The notes under the pieces are model-generated. The model was not told where the DNA came from, ran no database searches, and saw only the letters and a program-made list of their open reading frames with translations. The translations under genes were made by a program, and so were the position numbers. DNA of 64,000 nucleotides from NCBI GenBank assembly GCA_033439685.1, contig JAUEDM010000002.1, positions 186,001-250,000 on the forward strand. The letters are read 5' to 3'. The stretch is from Apodospora peruviana (Eukaryota > Ascomycota > Sordariomycetes > Sordariales > Lasiosphaeriaceae). This document shows, one piece after another, positions 43,901 through 54,653 of this stretch. Numbering within the stretch: the stretch's first letter is position 1; every line of letters starts with the position of its first letter.

Positions 43901-45054
43901 TAGCTTACATCCTGTCTCGATCCAAACTTGTTAAGCCCGTAGTGATTGACGGATAGGCCAATATTTCGGACGTTTTGGCCTTCGTATGTGGCGGACTGTT
44001 CACAAACGCACTAGATCTAATATTAGCGCGCTCCATCCAGGCTGACATTCTACTTACAAATTGCTGCCATTGGATGAACCACAACCGGAGAAGTCGCGTC
44101 GGCCGCTTTTCGAAAAAATTAAACACGCGCAGGTCGTCCTGAGAAATCGCCATGAATTCCTTATGGAAGTCATGCAACGAAATCGAATCGTACTCCAAGT
44201 TGGCTAGGAGGAGTGGATTCGAGCCAAGCGGCTGGAGAGCTTGTGCTGCTAGCCAGCCCCATGAGCTAAAACTGGTCCCACGATGCGGTGTGCCCAAGAA
44301 GAGGATCGACTTGGTATGTTCAGCGATGTGGCCAAAGTCTCGACTCGCCTGGGCTTGAACAAGTGCCTACTACAGTTACTACGGTGTGCGTTGTTATCCA
44401 GAGAGGTTTGTCGGCTTACCCGTTTGACAACTAGACCGCCAAAGCTATGTGCCACAAAGATCAAGTTCCGGCTTCGCTCCTAGAGTTGGAGTGCATCAGC
44501 AATACTTCAAAGCCGAGCCCGATCTTTAATGCTCACCATCTCGGACATACGGATCCCCCCATTGATGTGCTCAAGGAGCTCATTGCCAAGGTTTGCCAAA
44601 CGTGTGTGCACCGCATCCCTTTTCCAGTATGAGTCGTAGTTGTAAAAGAATATACGAACATCGGTGTTCGTCGCTTCAAGGATGTCGGCGGGGAGGAAGT
44701 CGCTGACCCAGTTCACGAACCGCGCGTTATCTGTTGCTGCTTCTTCAGGCGTACCGACAGTCGCCGCAAGTTTCGTCGCTCGCCATGTTGTGTCGGGGTT
44801 AGACCCTAGGCCATGGACGAAGATGATACTGCCTCTGTTAGAAACCTCTTGTTGTAGTAGCGGCCGGGTTCTGCGTACTCAAATCCGTCTTTCCGCGTTG
44901 GTAAACCGTTGGCGCCTGCCGGGACGAGTTCGAACCTTGACTTCGGGGCTTGGTTAGAGTCTAGCCGGCTCGGTATTCTCTTCGTGGCTTGGTCGTAGAG
45001 AAATGCGATCGAGAGGAGGAAGATTACAAGGTATGCTGCTGTCGTCAAATCCAT
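40975..45054 (-). CDS. NLR-type STAND protein: alpha/beta hydrolase - NB-ARC - TPR
   Basis: Five exons (45054-44879, 44834-44537, 44479-44420, 44366-44058, 44010-40975; introns 44, 57, 53 and 47 nt) encode 1292 residues with no lesion. In order: an N-terminal hydrophobic segment (TTAAYLVIFLLSIAFLY, possible membrane anchor); a SesB/DUF676-like hydrolase with IIFVHGLGSNPDTTW, nucleophile elbow VAHSFGGLVV (Ser) and ILFLGTPHRG; an NB-ARC with P-loop GLGGAGKSQLALAYAE, Walker B WLVIVDNADD, GSVIVTSRDN, LGYLALAIDLAGAYI and MHSLVQW in the MHD position. About eleven near-identical 42-residue TPRs (SMANLASTYRNQGRWSEAEK) plus one diverged unit follow. In fungi such proteins act as non-self sensors: ligand binding to the repeats drives oligomerisation and the N-terminal domain executes the response. 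That is family knowledge; no ligand is known here. Both flanks are LINE copies. Confidence 0.92.
41090..42500. repeat. 126-bp tandem TPR-coding repeat, about 11 copies
   Basis: Units share CTTCTCAGCCTCTGACCACC and CCCCAAGCTTGGTCTTG with only a few variable bases per unit. Variation concentrates at the codon after EKL (F, Y, E, D, I), at R/S before KTK, at D/S and T/M after DHP, T/M/N before SM, and Y/F plus R/W/S/L before NQ. This near-identity with focused variation is the pattern of mould NLR repeats under concerted, diversifying evolution. Confidence 0.9.
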
Positions 45055-45390
45055 GGCTTCTGTCGTGGGTCAACCCCGCTCCTCTTGCCAATTTAGATGA
45101 TCGGTGTCTGTGCGGGGTGGACTTGCGAAACGCAACCGATGGTCATCCCTAGCTCATCAACGGACCTAGGGTGTTGCAGTGTGGATCCAGGCTGGCGATG
45201 CATCCGCGTTGTCTTATTGGTGTGGTAGCTTTGGCGTTTGTTGGTGAGTCGCTAGATGGCAGAAATTGAAGGTATTGCGCTTCTACAGGGAGCTGAGCAG
45301 TGCCGGAATATTTAGTCCCGTTCTTGAGCGAGCTGTTGTTGCCTGAGGTTGAACTACAACACGTGATTGGGTTGTCCACCTGTGAAATAT
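45055..45390. promoter_or_regulatory. NLR upstream region squeezed against the LINE
   Basis: About 335 bp between the NLR start codon and the apparent 5' part of LINE copy 2, which points the other way. The NLR promoter must lie here or inside the LINE. No specific site was recognised. Confidence 0.4.
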
Positions 45391-45445
45391 CCTCGCAGTA
45401 AGCGGCGGCCGGGAGGACAAGTGCGACAAACCGCTTACGGCCAAC

Positions 45446-46813
45446 ATGGCGGCGACGCAGGGCGAAATCATGGTCGACACGTCCGAACAGCTAACGCCGC
45501 CCCGACGACCAACGCGCAACGCGAAACCGAGCGCGAAAGTACGCGAAGCCATGCAATCGCTCGAAGACGCGACAACTACATCAACAAGAAATAGCAGCGA
45601 CACCATGCGGCCCGCGACATCGAAGACAACACGTATACTGGGAGGCGGGAACGGAACGAACAACGTGGCAGAGACAGGAAAGTCGGCGCTTCAGAAGCTC
45701 CTGGAGGCGATCAATGAACAACGAGACGAGATGCGCGATATAGTTAAAGGACAAGGAAATACAATCCGCGAACTTTGCGCAGTGGTGACCTGACAGCAAA
45801 ACATGATTGAAGAACTGAACCGTCAGCTACGTCAGGTAGAAAACGCGCTGGCAGACACCAAGGCCCAGTTATCGGAGGAATTACGACACGTCCGAGACCA
45901 GATGGAGGTCCTCGCTCGCAACCCGGCCGTTTCTTCAGCCGAAACGAGCCCCAGGGCGTCGTATGCCGATGTTGCCCGGACGCCACCGGCGAGCCAACCT
46001 AGCGGGTTACGCACTCTTTCTCTATCGAATACAATGCCTACAACCGTTACCGACACCCTGTTCTGTACTGTCGATACATCCAGAGTGGAGGAAAGCGAAA
46101 AGGGAAAGGTCCAGGTGGCAGAGATCAGGAAGGCAATAGAGACAGAAATCCAGACTTGTGAGAATCAGGGAAACTGGCGCTGTGCAGCAATAGTGAGGGA
46201 AGCCCGGAACCCGGATCGGGTTAAAATAATCTGCAGAGATGAAAATGAGATGCAAATTGTCAAGGACGCAGCACAGAAGATTCCGGTCCCTGGAGTGCGG
46301 GTACTCAGAGACCAACTGTACCCGATCACAGTCGACAACGCCAACCGAGCTGCAGTCCTCGATATGGACGTGAATATCCTCCCGGGAGCAACAGAAGCAC
46401 TAGGAGCAGAGAATGAAGTCAATATTGCAAAGATTGCCTGGCTTAGCAGAAAGGACGTAGGCAAAGCATATGGTTCGATGGTCGTGTATGTCACGAAGGG
46501 CAGCGATGCCAGACGGCTCTTAGACAGCCATTACTTCCACCTAGCGGGAGAATCTGCTTATACATCCGTGTTTACTCCCCAAGTTGGCCCAACCCAGTGC
46601 TACAACTGTCAGGAGATAGGCCATAAGGCCTTCGCCTGTAAGAACCCGCAGACATGCGGCAGGTGTGCAGCACAGGGGCATCACCACAAGGCCTGTCAAA
46701 GCGCGGTATTGAAATGCGTGTTGTGCAAAGGACCGCACGAGTCCTTCAGCAAGAACTGTCGAGTGCGCTGGCTACACAATGGAACCCAGAAGGCTCGAGA
46801 TCCTTCAGCTTAA
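45446..46813 (+). pseudogene. LINE ORF1 (gag-like, zinc knuckles) with one in-frame stop
   Basis: A 455-codon frame from ATG 45446, interrupted only by TGA at 45791. The N-terminal half is Thr/Arg-rich with a coiled-coil-like segment (IEELNRQLRQVENALADTKA). The C-terminal half holds three Cys/His knuckles: CYNCQEIGHKAFAC (CCHC), CGRCAAQGHHHKAC and CVLCKGPHESFSKNC. The product would bind element RNA. ORF2 begins inside its last codons, in the +1 frame. Confidence 0.85.
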
Positions 46814-49800
46814 TGTTCACAAACGGAGCGAGGTGCAGAGTCTGCTGAACGATGAGAGGCTCAAGCGATATGCAGCGTTAATAATCGCTGAACCATATGT
46901 AAGACTGATTGACGACTCAGTAGTGACGGTCCCGATGGGCCACCACAATTGGACGAAGCTGATCCCAACGACGAGACGAGACTCTATTTGGCCAATTCGA
47001 AGCATGCTATGGATACGAAGCGATATGAAAGCCGAGCAGATTCCAGTGCCTTCGGCAGACCTTACTGCAGCATGGATCCAGCTGCAAGACCGGGCAGTAT
47101 TGGTAGTCTCAGTCTACGTGGAGGGTGGTAATAATGAAGCATTAGAAGCAGCCGTGAGAGAACTCGACCAGATAATTAGGAGGTTTCGAAATGGGGAAGG
47201 CACTAGAACGGACATCATCCTAGCAGGGGATTTCAACCGCCACGACCAGCTCTGGGGAGGGGATGATGTTTCGCCATTAAGACAAGGGGAAGGAGATCTT
47301 ATCATCAACCTTATGGACGAGCATTCCCTCTGCAGCCTCCTCCCAAGAGGAACGAAGACGTGGCAGTCAGGTAACGCAGAAAGTACGATCGACCTGGTGC
47401 TAGCCTCGGCAGAACTTGCAGACCAGCTACTCAGATGTTCGATCCATCTTTTGACCATGGGTCTGACCACCGAGCGATCGAGACGGCATCTGACATCGTA
47501 GAAGAAGATCGACAGTGGAGACGAGGTCCCTCTTCAAAATGCTCCTTGGGTGGACATCAGAACCAAGGTGGCATCCGACCTTGAACATGTGCCTTGGGGC
47601 GGCAGCGTTCAACAGCAGACAGACCGACTAATGGCAGTGGTGAACGAGGCAGTCTTTAGCCTAACGCCCAAAGACAAGCCTTCACCGTATGCCAAGAGGT
47701 GGTAGACAGCAGACCTGACACGGCTCCGTCAAATATACACGTTCTGGAGAAACCAGGCGAGAGCTCGACGTAGGAAGGACCAAACAGCACCAGATCTGGT
47801 ACAGCAAGCAAAGACTGCCGCAAAAGAGTATCACAATGCAATCCATAAACAGAGGAGCTTGCATTGGAACGACTTCCTAGCCGACGATGCTAACATCTGG
47901 CAAGCAACCGAATATCTGCAAACTGGCAGCAGCATAATGAGCGATAAAATACACCCGCTGACACGAAATGACGGCACTGTTACAGAGAGCAAAGTAGCTC
48001 AAGAATAGGAGCTCCTGGCTACGTTCTTCCCATCTCTGTCAGTGAGAATCGAAGACGAGGGACAACTACCTCTGCGGACACCAGTGCCAATGCCAGACCT
48101 GACGATGAAAGAGGTGGAAGCAAAGGTCCTGTCTGCCAAACCATGGAAGGCGCCGGGGGAAGATGGTCTACCAGCAATGGTGTGGAAACAGCTCTGGCCA
48201 GCAGTGAAGGATAGAGTGCTCTACTTGTTCCAGACCTCGCTTCGAGATGGCGACATTCCTAGCCGGTGGAGGAACGCCAAGATTATTCCACTGAAAAAGC
48301 CGGGGAAGAGTGACTATACTCTGGCCAAATCCTGGAGACCCATCTCCTTGCTCTCTACGCTAGGCAAGGTGCTGGAGGCAGTCGTTGCGGAACGCATATC
48401 ATACGCTGTGGAGACTTTTGATCTTCTACCTGCTAACCACTTCGGGGCTAGAAAAAGACGTTCAACTGAACAGGCCCTCCTCCTGTTGCAAGAACAGATT
48501 TACGAAGCGTGGAGGTGTAGGAAAGTACCCAGCCTGATTAGCTTTGACATTAAAGGGGCATATAACGGGGTCTTCAAGGACAGACTCCTCCAGAGACTTC
48601 GATCAAGAGGTATACCAGAAATCCTTGTTAGGTGGATTGATGCATTCTGTTCCAGGCGTACAGCGACCATTGTCGTAAATGGATTTACCTCTGAAAGGCA
48701 ATAGTTGCCTCAGGCAGGTCTCCCGCAAGGATCGCCGCTGTCTCCAAAATTGTTCCTCTTCTTCAACGCAGATCTAGTTCAACACAAATTGACGCCAATG
48801 GAGGGGCAATAGCCTTTATTGACGACTACACAGCCTGGGTGACAGGTCCTTCAGCAGAATCCAACCGCGCAGGCATCCAAGCTATTATAGAAAGAGCCTT
48901 AGATTGGAACGCCGGAGTGGCGTCCAGTTCGAAGGCGAGAATTCAGCCATCATACACTTCACAAGGACTAAGGCGCGATCTTCGGAGGCTCCGTATACTA
49001 TCAAAGGAGAGATAGTCAAACCCAAGAGAATGCAAAGATCTTGGGGTTATTATGGACTACAAACTCCGCTATAAGCAGCATATGGCCAGGACAGCAGCCA
49101 AGGGGCTTGCAGCGGCCTTAGCTTTGAAGAGATTGAAGATGCTCTCTCTACGGACAGCGAGACAGCTATTCACGGCGACGGTCGCCCCTGTCATGGACTA
49201 CGCTGCAAACGTCTGGATGTACGCGTGCGGGGAAAAGGCGCTGAGTTGGCTGAACAGGGCACAGAAGATCGGGGCTTTGGCTATCACAGGGGCTTTTCGA
49301 ACAGTAGCAACAGTTGTGGCAGAAGCGGAAGCCAGCATTCCTTCAATACGAGAACATCATACCCAGGGGGCAGCTAGATTATGGATTAATACCCATACAC
49401 TGCCCAGAACACATCCGTTCGCATTGAAGAAAATCCGAACAACCGTGCTATTTGTCTCCCCACTTCAGAGAATCGCCCAATTAATGGAAGGAGTATGTGT
49501 CGATCGGATGGAGACTATCAGAGTACACCATCCCGCCTTGGGAGCCACGTCTACAGATAAGATATGAACAAGACCGGAAGAAGGCAGCCTAAGTAGTGAG
49601 CAAAGGAACAGGCATTGTGATCGCTACTGGCGTGTCTGTAAAGAGAGGCATGGTTGGTATGGGCAGCTGTGTACGGGACACCCTCTTGCGTAGGACGGAT
49701 GAAGCAGCGACAAAACAGGCGGTAACCATTGGAACTAGGGAAGAGTAGAATCCGTATACCGCAGAATTACTAGCTATAGCAACGGCCTTGCAGAACGTGT

Positions 49801-50565
49801 CACCGACCGTTTGTCACAGACATCACAATTTTCACAAGGAACCAATCGGCGCTGAGAGCAATTGGTCAACCGCAGCAGCAGTCAGGTCAAGCCACAATAC
49901 GACAAATATACGAGTCGACCAAACTGCTGAACCAAAGAGGTAACTCAGTGGTCTTCCAGTGGGTACCAACAGACAGTGACTTTCCACTGGGATCTGAAGC
50001 AAAAGCAGCAGCACAAAGGGCAACGAAGCGAGGGCATGCACCATACCACCACGTACAGCAGGCCAAGTCAACTGCGATAGACTAGCAACGGCCAGACAAA
50101 AGCGGACAAAACTCTCGGAAGGGGTGGGCGCTCTCGGAAGGGGTGGGCAAGTTCTCAAAGACCATCGATGTGGCGTTCCCGGGCAGACACACTCACGACC
50201 TGTACGACAAGCTGAAGCGAAATGAGGCCTGTGTACTGGCACAACTCCGGACAGGTATGGCGAGATTGAACGGATTTTTATATAAAATCAGGGCAGCTGA
50301 ATCCGACCTATGCGATTGCGGTCACGGGAGGGAAACTGTGGATCACTTCCTGCTACGATGCGTAAGGTGGACGGCTCTACGAGAAGGTATGTTGCAGTGT
50401 ACAACAACAAGACGGGGGAGTCTCTCGTTCTATCTGGGAGGAAAAGCGCCATCGGACCCCAAGAAATGGTCGCCAGACATGAAGGCAGTTCGGGCAACAA
50501 TCAAGTATGCCATGTCAACGGGAAGGTTGGATTTGGACGCACAGAGAATAGATGCATCGCAGTAA
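46779..50565 (+). pseudogene. LINE ORF2 (endonuclease - reverse transcriptase - RNase H), disrupted
   Basis: It starts at ATG 46779, overlapping ORF1 by 35 nt. Endonuclease: LEILQLNVHKRSEVQ, IIAEPYV, ILAGDFNRHDQLWGG. A frameshift lies near 47450 and stops near 47704 and 48006. Reverse transcriptase: KAPGEDGLPAMVWKQLWP, WRPISLLSTLGKVLE, NHFGARKRRSTEQA, motif A SFDIKGAYNGV, stop TAG at 48702, then motif B AGLPQGSPLSP and the FIDD box. Connection: MDYAANVWMYACGEKALSW. RNase H: YTAELLAIATALQNV preceded by a TAG. C-terminal zinc region: DLCDCGHGRETVDHFLLRC, intact here. Organisation EN-RT-RNH places it in the Tad1 clade. Confidence 0.85.
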
Positions 50566-50829
50566 GAGAACATGACCAATGGGCCCGCGTAGCCTCAACC
50601 AGCAGATCCTGCTTTAGCTGCTGAAGATAGGACGCTGAACACTTGGAGAATATAAACTCCCAGGCGATCTGCTAATAATACGACAAGAGGCGTCGGATGG
50701 TCTAAAGGTGATAAAGTAGAGGGTTTGGACGAGACAATGGCAGAATTGGATGAACCAAATGTAGTTAGCGTTCATAGGCCCTTTAGGCTTAGTGCCTCGG
50801 GGCGAAATAAATTCCATCCATTCATCCAG

Positions 50830-51598
50830 GAATCATGTGTATTTAAGTGCACTTCCTTCCGTAGTTTGTCCTTCACTAAGCTCTCATAACAATGTCGCTG
50901 CATCCTACCCTCGGCTATCTCACTACCTCGCAAGCCTGGTAACAGCTATTTAAATCCGGATGGGAGCTCTCTCGTATGATAAAAAACAGGGTTGAAGGAG
51001 CAAGCCATCCAAGAACAAACGAACTAACTTTTTACGAGTGTATACGAAGCCTACGATGACAGAAAGATTTGTTTACGAGACTATCATTACTGGATAAGAA
51101 GAAATTCAGTTGCGGCGAAGGAGAAACATTGTATGTTGTCTCCACTAATTAAATATAAATCGGATAACATTATTAATTTTTCTCTTATAGTGGCTGAAAT
51201 CCTCAGAATACGGAGTTATTTACGACAGATTTATGGAAGTGGTCTTGCGTCATCAATACACTACGACTGAAATTAACATGCTAGGAAGGCAAGAAGGGCT
51301 ATGGGCTCTGTCCTGTTGTGATTAGCTTCATGGCTACTATTTACTGTGGATAACAGGTAACGTTATATTAAAAGAAAATTGTGCAAGATCAAACTTTAAA
51401 GACCCTTTGAAATCGTACTGGAAGAGATTCAAATAAACGCCTGGTAACCTGATAACACCCCAAACAAACCAACTTGAATGAAAGAGATCAAGAAGACAAT
51501 AGCAGACCAACGAATCCCATCCTGGTTCCGGCGTACAAACCATAATTACCACATAACATTACACCGTAACCACCACGGCAATACCCAAAAGATTACTC
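50830..51598. other. Intergenic, AT-rich, no gene seen
   Basis: This separates the LINE 3' end from the stop codon of the next gene. AT-rich blocks near 51130-51200 and 51350-51480; no supportable frame. Confidence 0.5.
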
Positions 51599-54500
51599 TT
51601 AATATCCTCCATCCCATTCCGCGGCGGCGGCGAGAGAGTAATACCATCCGAACTCATTTTCGACAAACGTCTGGAGGTGGAGATCATTCACTGGTTTTTG
51701 TGGAACAGAAGTCACCCCAAACGCAGGAGCAGGAACCGGACGGATATTCTCTGATGGCTTCTGCTTCTTTTCTGCTCCCGACACTGGTTCAGGCCTGCAC
51801 TGCTCCTCGTTCACGGAGGAGGAGCTCGAATTCAAAGAATCAGGGCCGGTCGGGCGGCAGTGAGGAGGGTGAGTAGCGACGTAGCAAGGCCACTTGCCAG
51901 GCCACTCAGGGGAAGTCATGTGAAGATCGGGTGTTGAAGACGAGGGCGACGAAGTAACCGATGTTGTCGGGCTGTAGGAGAGACCAGGTGGTTGCGAAGA
52001 GTCAACAGAACCTGAACTAGTGGAGGAGTCGATCGTGTCGCATGACGCACGGCGACGTGATCCGCTGTCCGATGTGTACGACGAACAAGAGCCCCGACTT
52101 GTAGGCGGCTCAACACTGACCCCGCTAAGCTCCCAGACCGGAGGAGCAGACGTATCCTCTAGCTCGGAAAGGAATGCTGTTGAATGGTAGTCCTGAGATC
52201 TTGAAAAGCTGGTCTGTTCCTCATGCGCACTCATGTAACTCTCGCGGCTAGGAGTAGATCTACTGTTGTAAGTGGTTGCAGGCGTCCCTACGGCACCTGC
52301 TGAATCACTTGTGGTTGTTGGGAACAAGCTAGCAAGGAAGTTCATGAGGCGTGTGCTGTCGGAAGGAGTTGCTGAAGAAGTGCTATGAGGGGAGGCAGAT
52401 GCTGAAGCTGAGTTCGAAGAAGCGCTATCGCCTTCATATAGAACCTCGCCGGAGAAGTTCCGAACAGAAAGCAGACGAAAGGAGCCATCCGCCGGTTTGT
52501 CAAAGTTACTGTCCCGTCGTCGTTGAGTCCTCGACCGGAACCAGCTGCTGGCACTGCGCCGTAGCCTGGTCTTCACCCGGTCCAACGAGTAGGTCCGCAC
52601 TAGTCCGTTCTCTTGTGACTCAATCCGTGGCTGCCTTCTTCTGAGAGTATTTCGTCGCTGGGAGCCAAATCGAATCTTAGTGAGGGCTCGGGATAATAGG
52701 GTTCCTGTCTGTTCATATTCCTCGGCAATTGTCTCCATGTTGGCTGGGAGTTCAAATTGAACGTTTCTGCCGCGAGATGCGGTATGGTAGTCTCTATCAG
52801 CAAAGGGAGTCGTGACGTCGTCGACGAGAGGCCGTGGCGGGTACTGGTACTGAGACTCTGAGTCGGAGGAATCGACCACCGGCGACGAGTCAATCTCGAC
52901 AGCTGACTTCTTGGCAAGAGCAAGCCAACTAGCCGTGACATTTTGCTTGAAGACGTCTTCGAGGAGGCTTGACTTGGCTGCGAGGAAGAGGGCCGCACTT
53001 GTAGGATGGTCATAGACGAACTCCGGCGGTATCGATTTCCTGAGGATGACGGCATACTCAGATTGCTCCTGCATATCGCAAATTGTAGCGAGAAGACCCA
53101 TGGTTCGGTGGTAATCGTCATCGTCCGATGACTTCTTTTGCAACACGGCGAACATTTTCTTCATAATACCGAGCGATTGCTTGCACAGTTGCATGGCCAT
53201 GTCCAGGCGCTTCTCCTTCAGATAGGACAGTGCCAAGGCATGAAGCAGGTTCGATATTAAGTTGAACTGGCCCCCGACAAATCTTGAGCCTACCAGTGCA
53301 AGGACCAATGGTTCTGCCTCGCGCCATTCGCCTTGGAAGAAGTAGCACAGCGACAATTGGACCTTTAGACGGTCGACAGTCCCCGCTCTGCTAGGTAGGA
53401 ACTTGGCATAGCCCGCGATTGCTCTCTCAAGCTGGCTTGCAGCTTTCGCAAAGTCCCGGAGGAGGAAGCTGTCGCGAGCCAAGTCTTCGAACCCGTCGAG
53501 CAGAAGCAGCTCAAAGTCGGCATCAGCATCTGATTCCGCAAGGCCTCGGGATCCGAAGTCGGGTGGAGGTGAAGCGAAACCATCGTCTGCCCCTAGTACC
53601 AGTCTCGGTGCTGGTCGTGATGGCTGTTGATGTTGCTCCTCGAAGTCATAGACATCGAAGGAGTGGCGGCGCGCAGCGATGGAGCTCATCGACAAGGAGT
53701 TACGTCGAGTCGGTGCACCTGGGCTTAGGTTGCCTCGGATGTATTCTTCAACGCGCTCCTGTCTGAAGGCGGTCATTTCACCAGCGGTGCTCATGGCGAC
53801 ATCTGAGGAGGTCGGCGGGTCGAATGCCCTCGGTCGCACAGATTGATCACCGTAGATGGTGCTCGCCGTCGAGCTTGCGTTGGAGTGGAAGTGCTTTGCG
53901 GCACGGGCTAGACTGTGCAGATTCCGGGCGACACGCGCGTTTGAGCTTTCGCCGGGTCTATGGGAAAGATTGCCGGTGCTAGGTCTGGCGACGTGGTAAG
54001 AGTGCTCAACTGCCCTCTTTAAGTAGGCCAAGTCGTTAAGGATCATGTCTTGGGACGCATTGCCTCTCAGCGACAGCGACACGTTAAAGACGGCTAGCAT
54101 CGTCTGCAGTGCCCAGTTGGATTTATGGATCTTCTCTTGGAGAGCTTCGATGTCGCTCGCATGGGCGTTGAGGTTCATAGCAGCCCGGGTACTCCTCCAC
54201 AGGCGGCCCGACCGGGCGGCGCTCTTCGTGATGCTGGCAGCTAGAACGTCTAGTTCAGCCAACGATGCCTTGCAATCGTCCAGCACGGACGCGCTCTGGC
54301 ACCAAACATCTTCGTCAATGGGCGACAAGAGGACGTTGCGCTGCTCGCATTGTTTCAGCGTGCGGTCGACGGCGTCGAGGAAACCGGCGAGTTTTGTGAG
54401 CTCAGCGCACAGCGACGACAGTCGTGAGTCGACTTGGCGGACGGATTGAATGAATCCGGCAAGAGAAGATGAGACCTGAGTATTTATGCTGGTTATTAGT

Positions 54501-54653
54501 CCTAGAGTCCTAAAGGGCGTGGCATTGGCCTCCGGCCTGAGGCCGAGAAAAGCGGAGACAGTGGCCGGAAGCGGGTCGGAGCTGTTCGGGACTTACCTTG
54601 CCAGCGGTCTGGATGAGAGTGATAACGGACACGCTGATCGACAGTGGATCCAT
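51599..54653 (-). CDS. Fungal STAND N-terminal-domain protein without NTPase domain
   Basis: Two exons (54653-54597 and 54475-51599; intron 121 nt, GTAAGT donor, CTCAG acceptor) encode 977 residues. The start MDPLSISVSVITLIQTAGK followed by VSSSLAGFIQSVRQVDSRL and LTKLAGFLDAVDRTLKQC is the classic N-terminal helical domain found in front of mould STAND proteins and of many orphan proteins. Residues about 290-480 form an all-helical TPR-like region (ARDSFLLRDFAKAASQLERAIAGYAKF, LCYFFQGEWREAEPLVLALVG, LLHALALSYLKEKRLDMAMQLCKQ). The last 450 residues are Ser/Thr/Pro-rich, low complexity and probably disordered. No P-loop is present. It may act as an adaptor or scaffold; that is inference. Confidence 0.8.

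Larger units (their letters stand above)
45391..50829 (+). mobile_element. Near full-length Tad1-type LINE, copy 2
   Basis: About 5.4 kb with ORF1 (gag-like), overlapping ORF2 (endonuclease, reverse transcriptase, RNase H, C-terminal zinc knuckle) and a 3' end AAATAAATTCCATCCATTCATCC. The 5' boundary is set loosely just before the GC-rich leader of ORF1. ORF1 has one internal stop; ORF2 has several stops and frameshifts, so the element is dead. Several stops, compared with copy 1, are CAG to TAG or TGG to TAG, i.e. changes of the CpA to TpA kind. Confidence 0.85.

Noticed and set aside
44480..44536. Two stop codons inside the NLR hydrolase domain as inactivating lesions
   Set aside because: Both lie in a 57-nt stretch with a GTGAGC donor, a GCTGAT branch and a CTCTAG acceptor. 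Removing it joins SEM to ERSRNLIFVAHS in phase.
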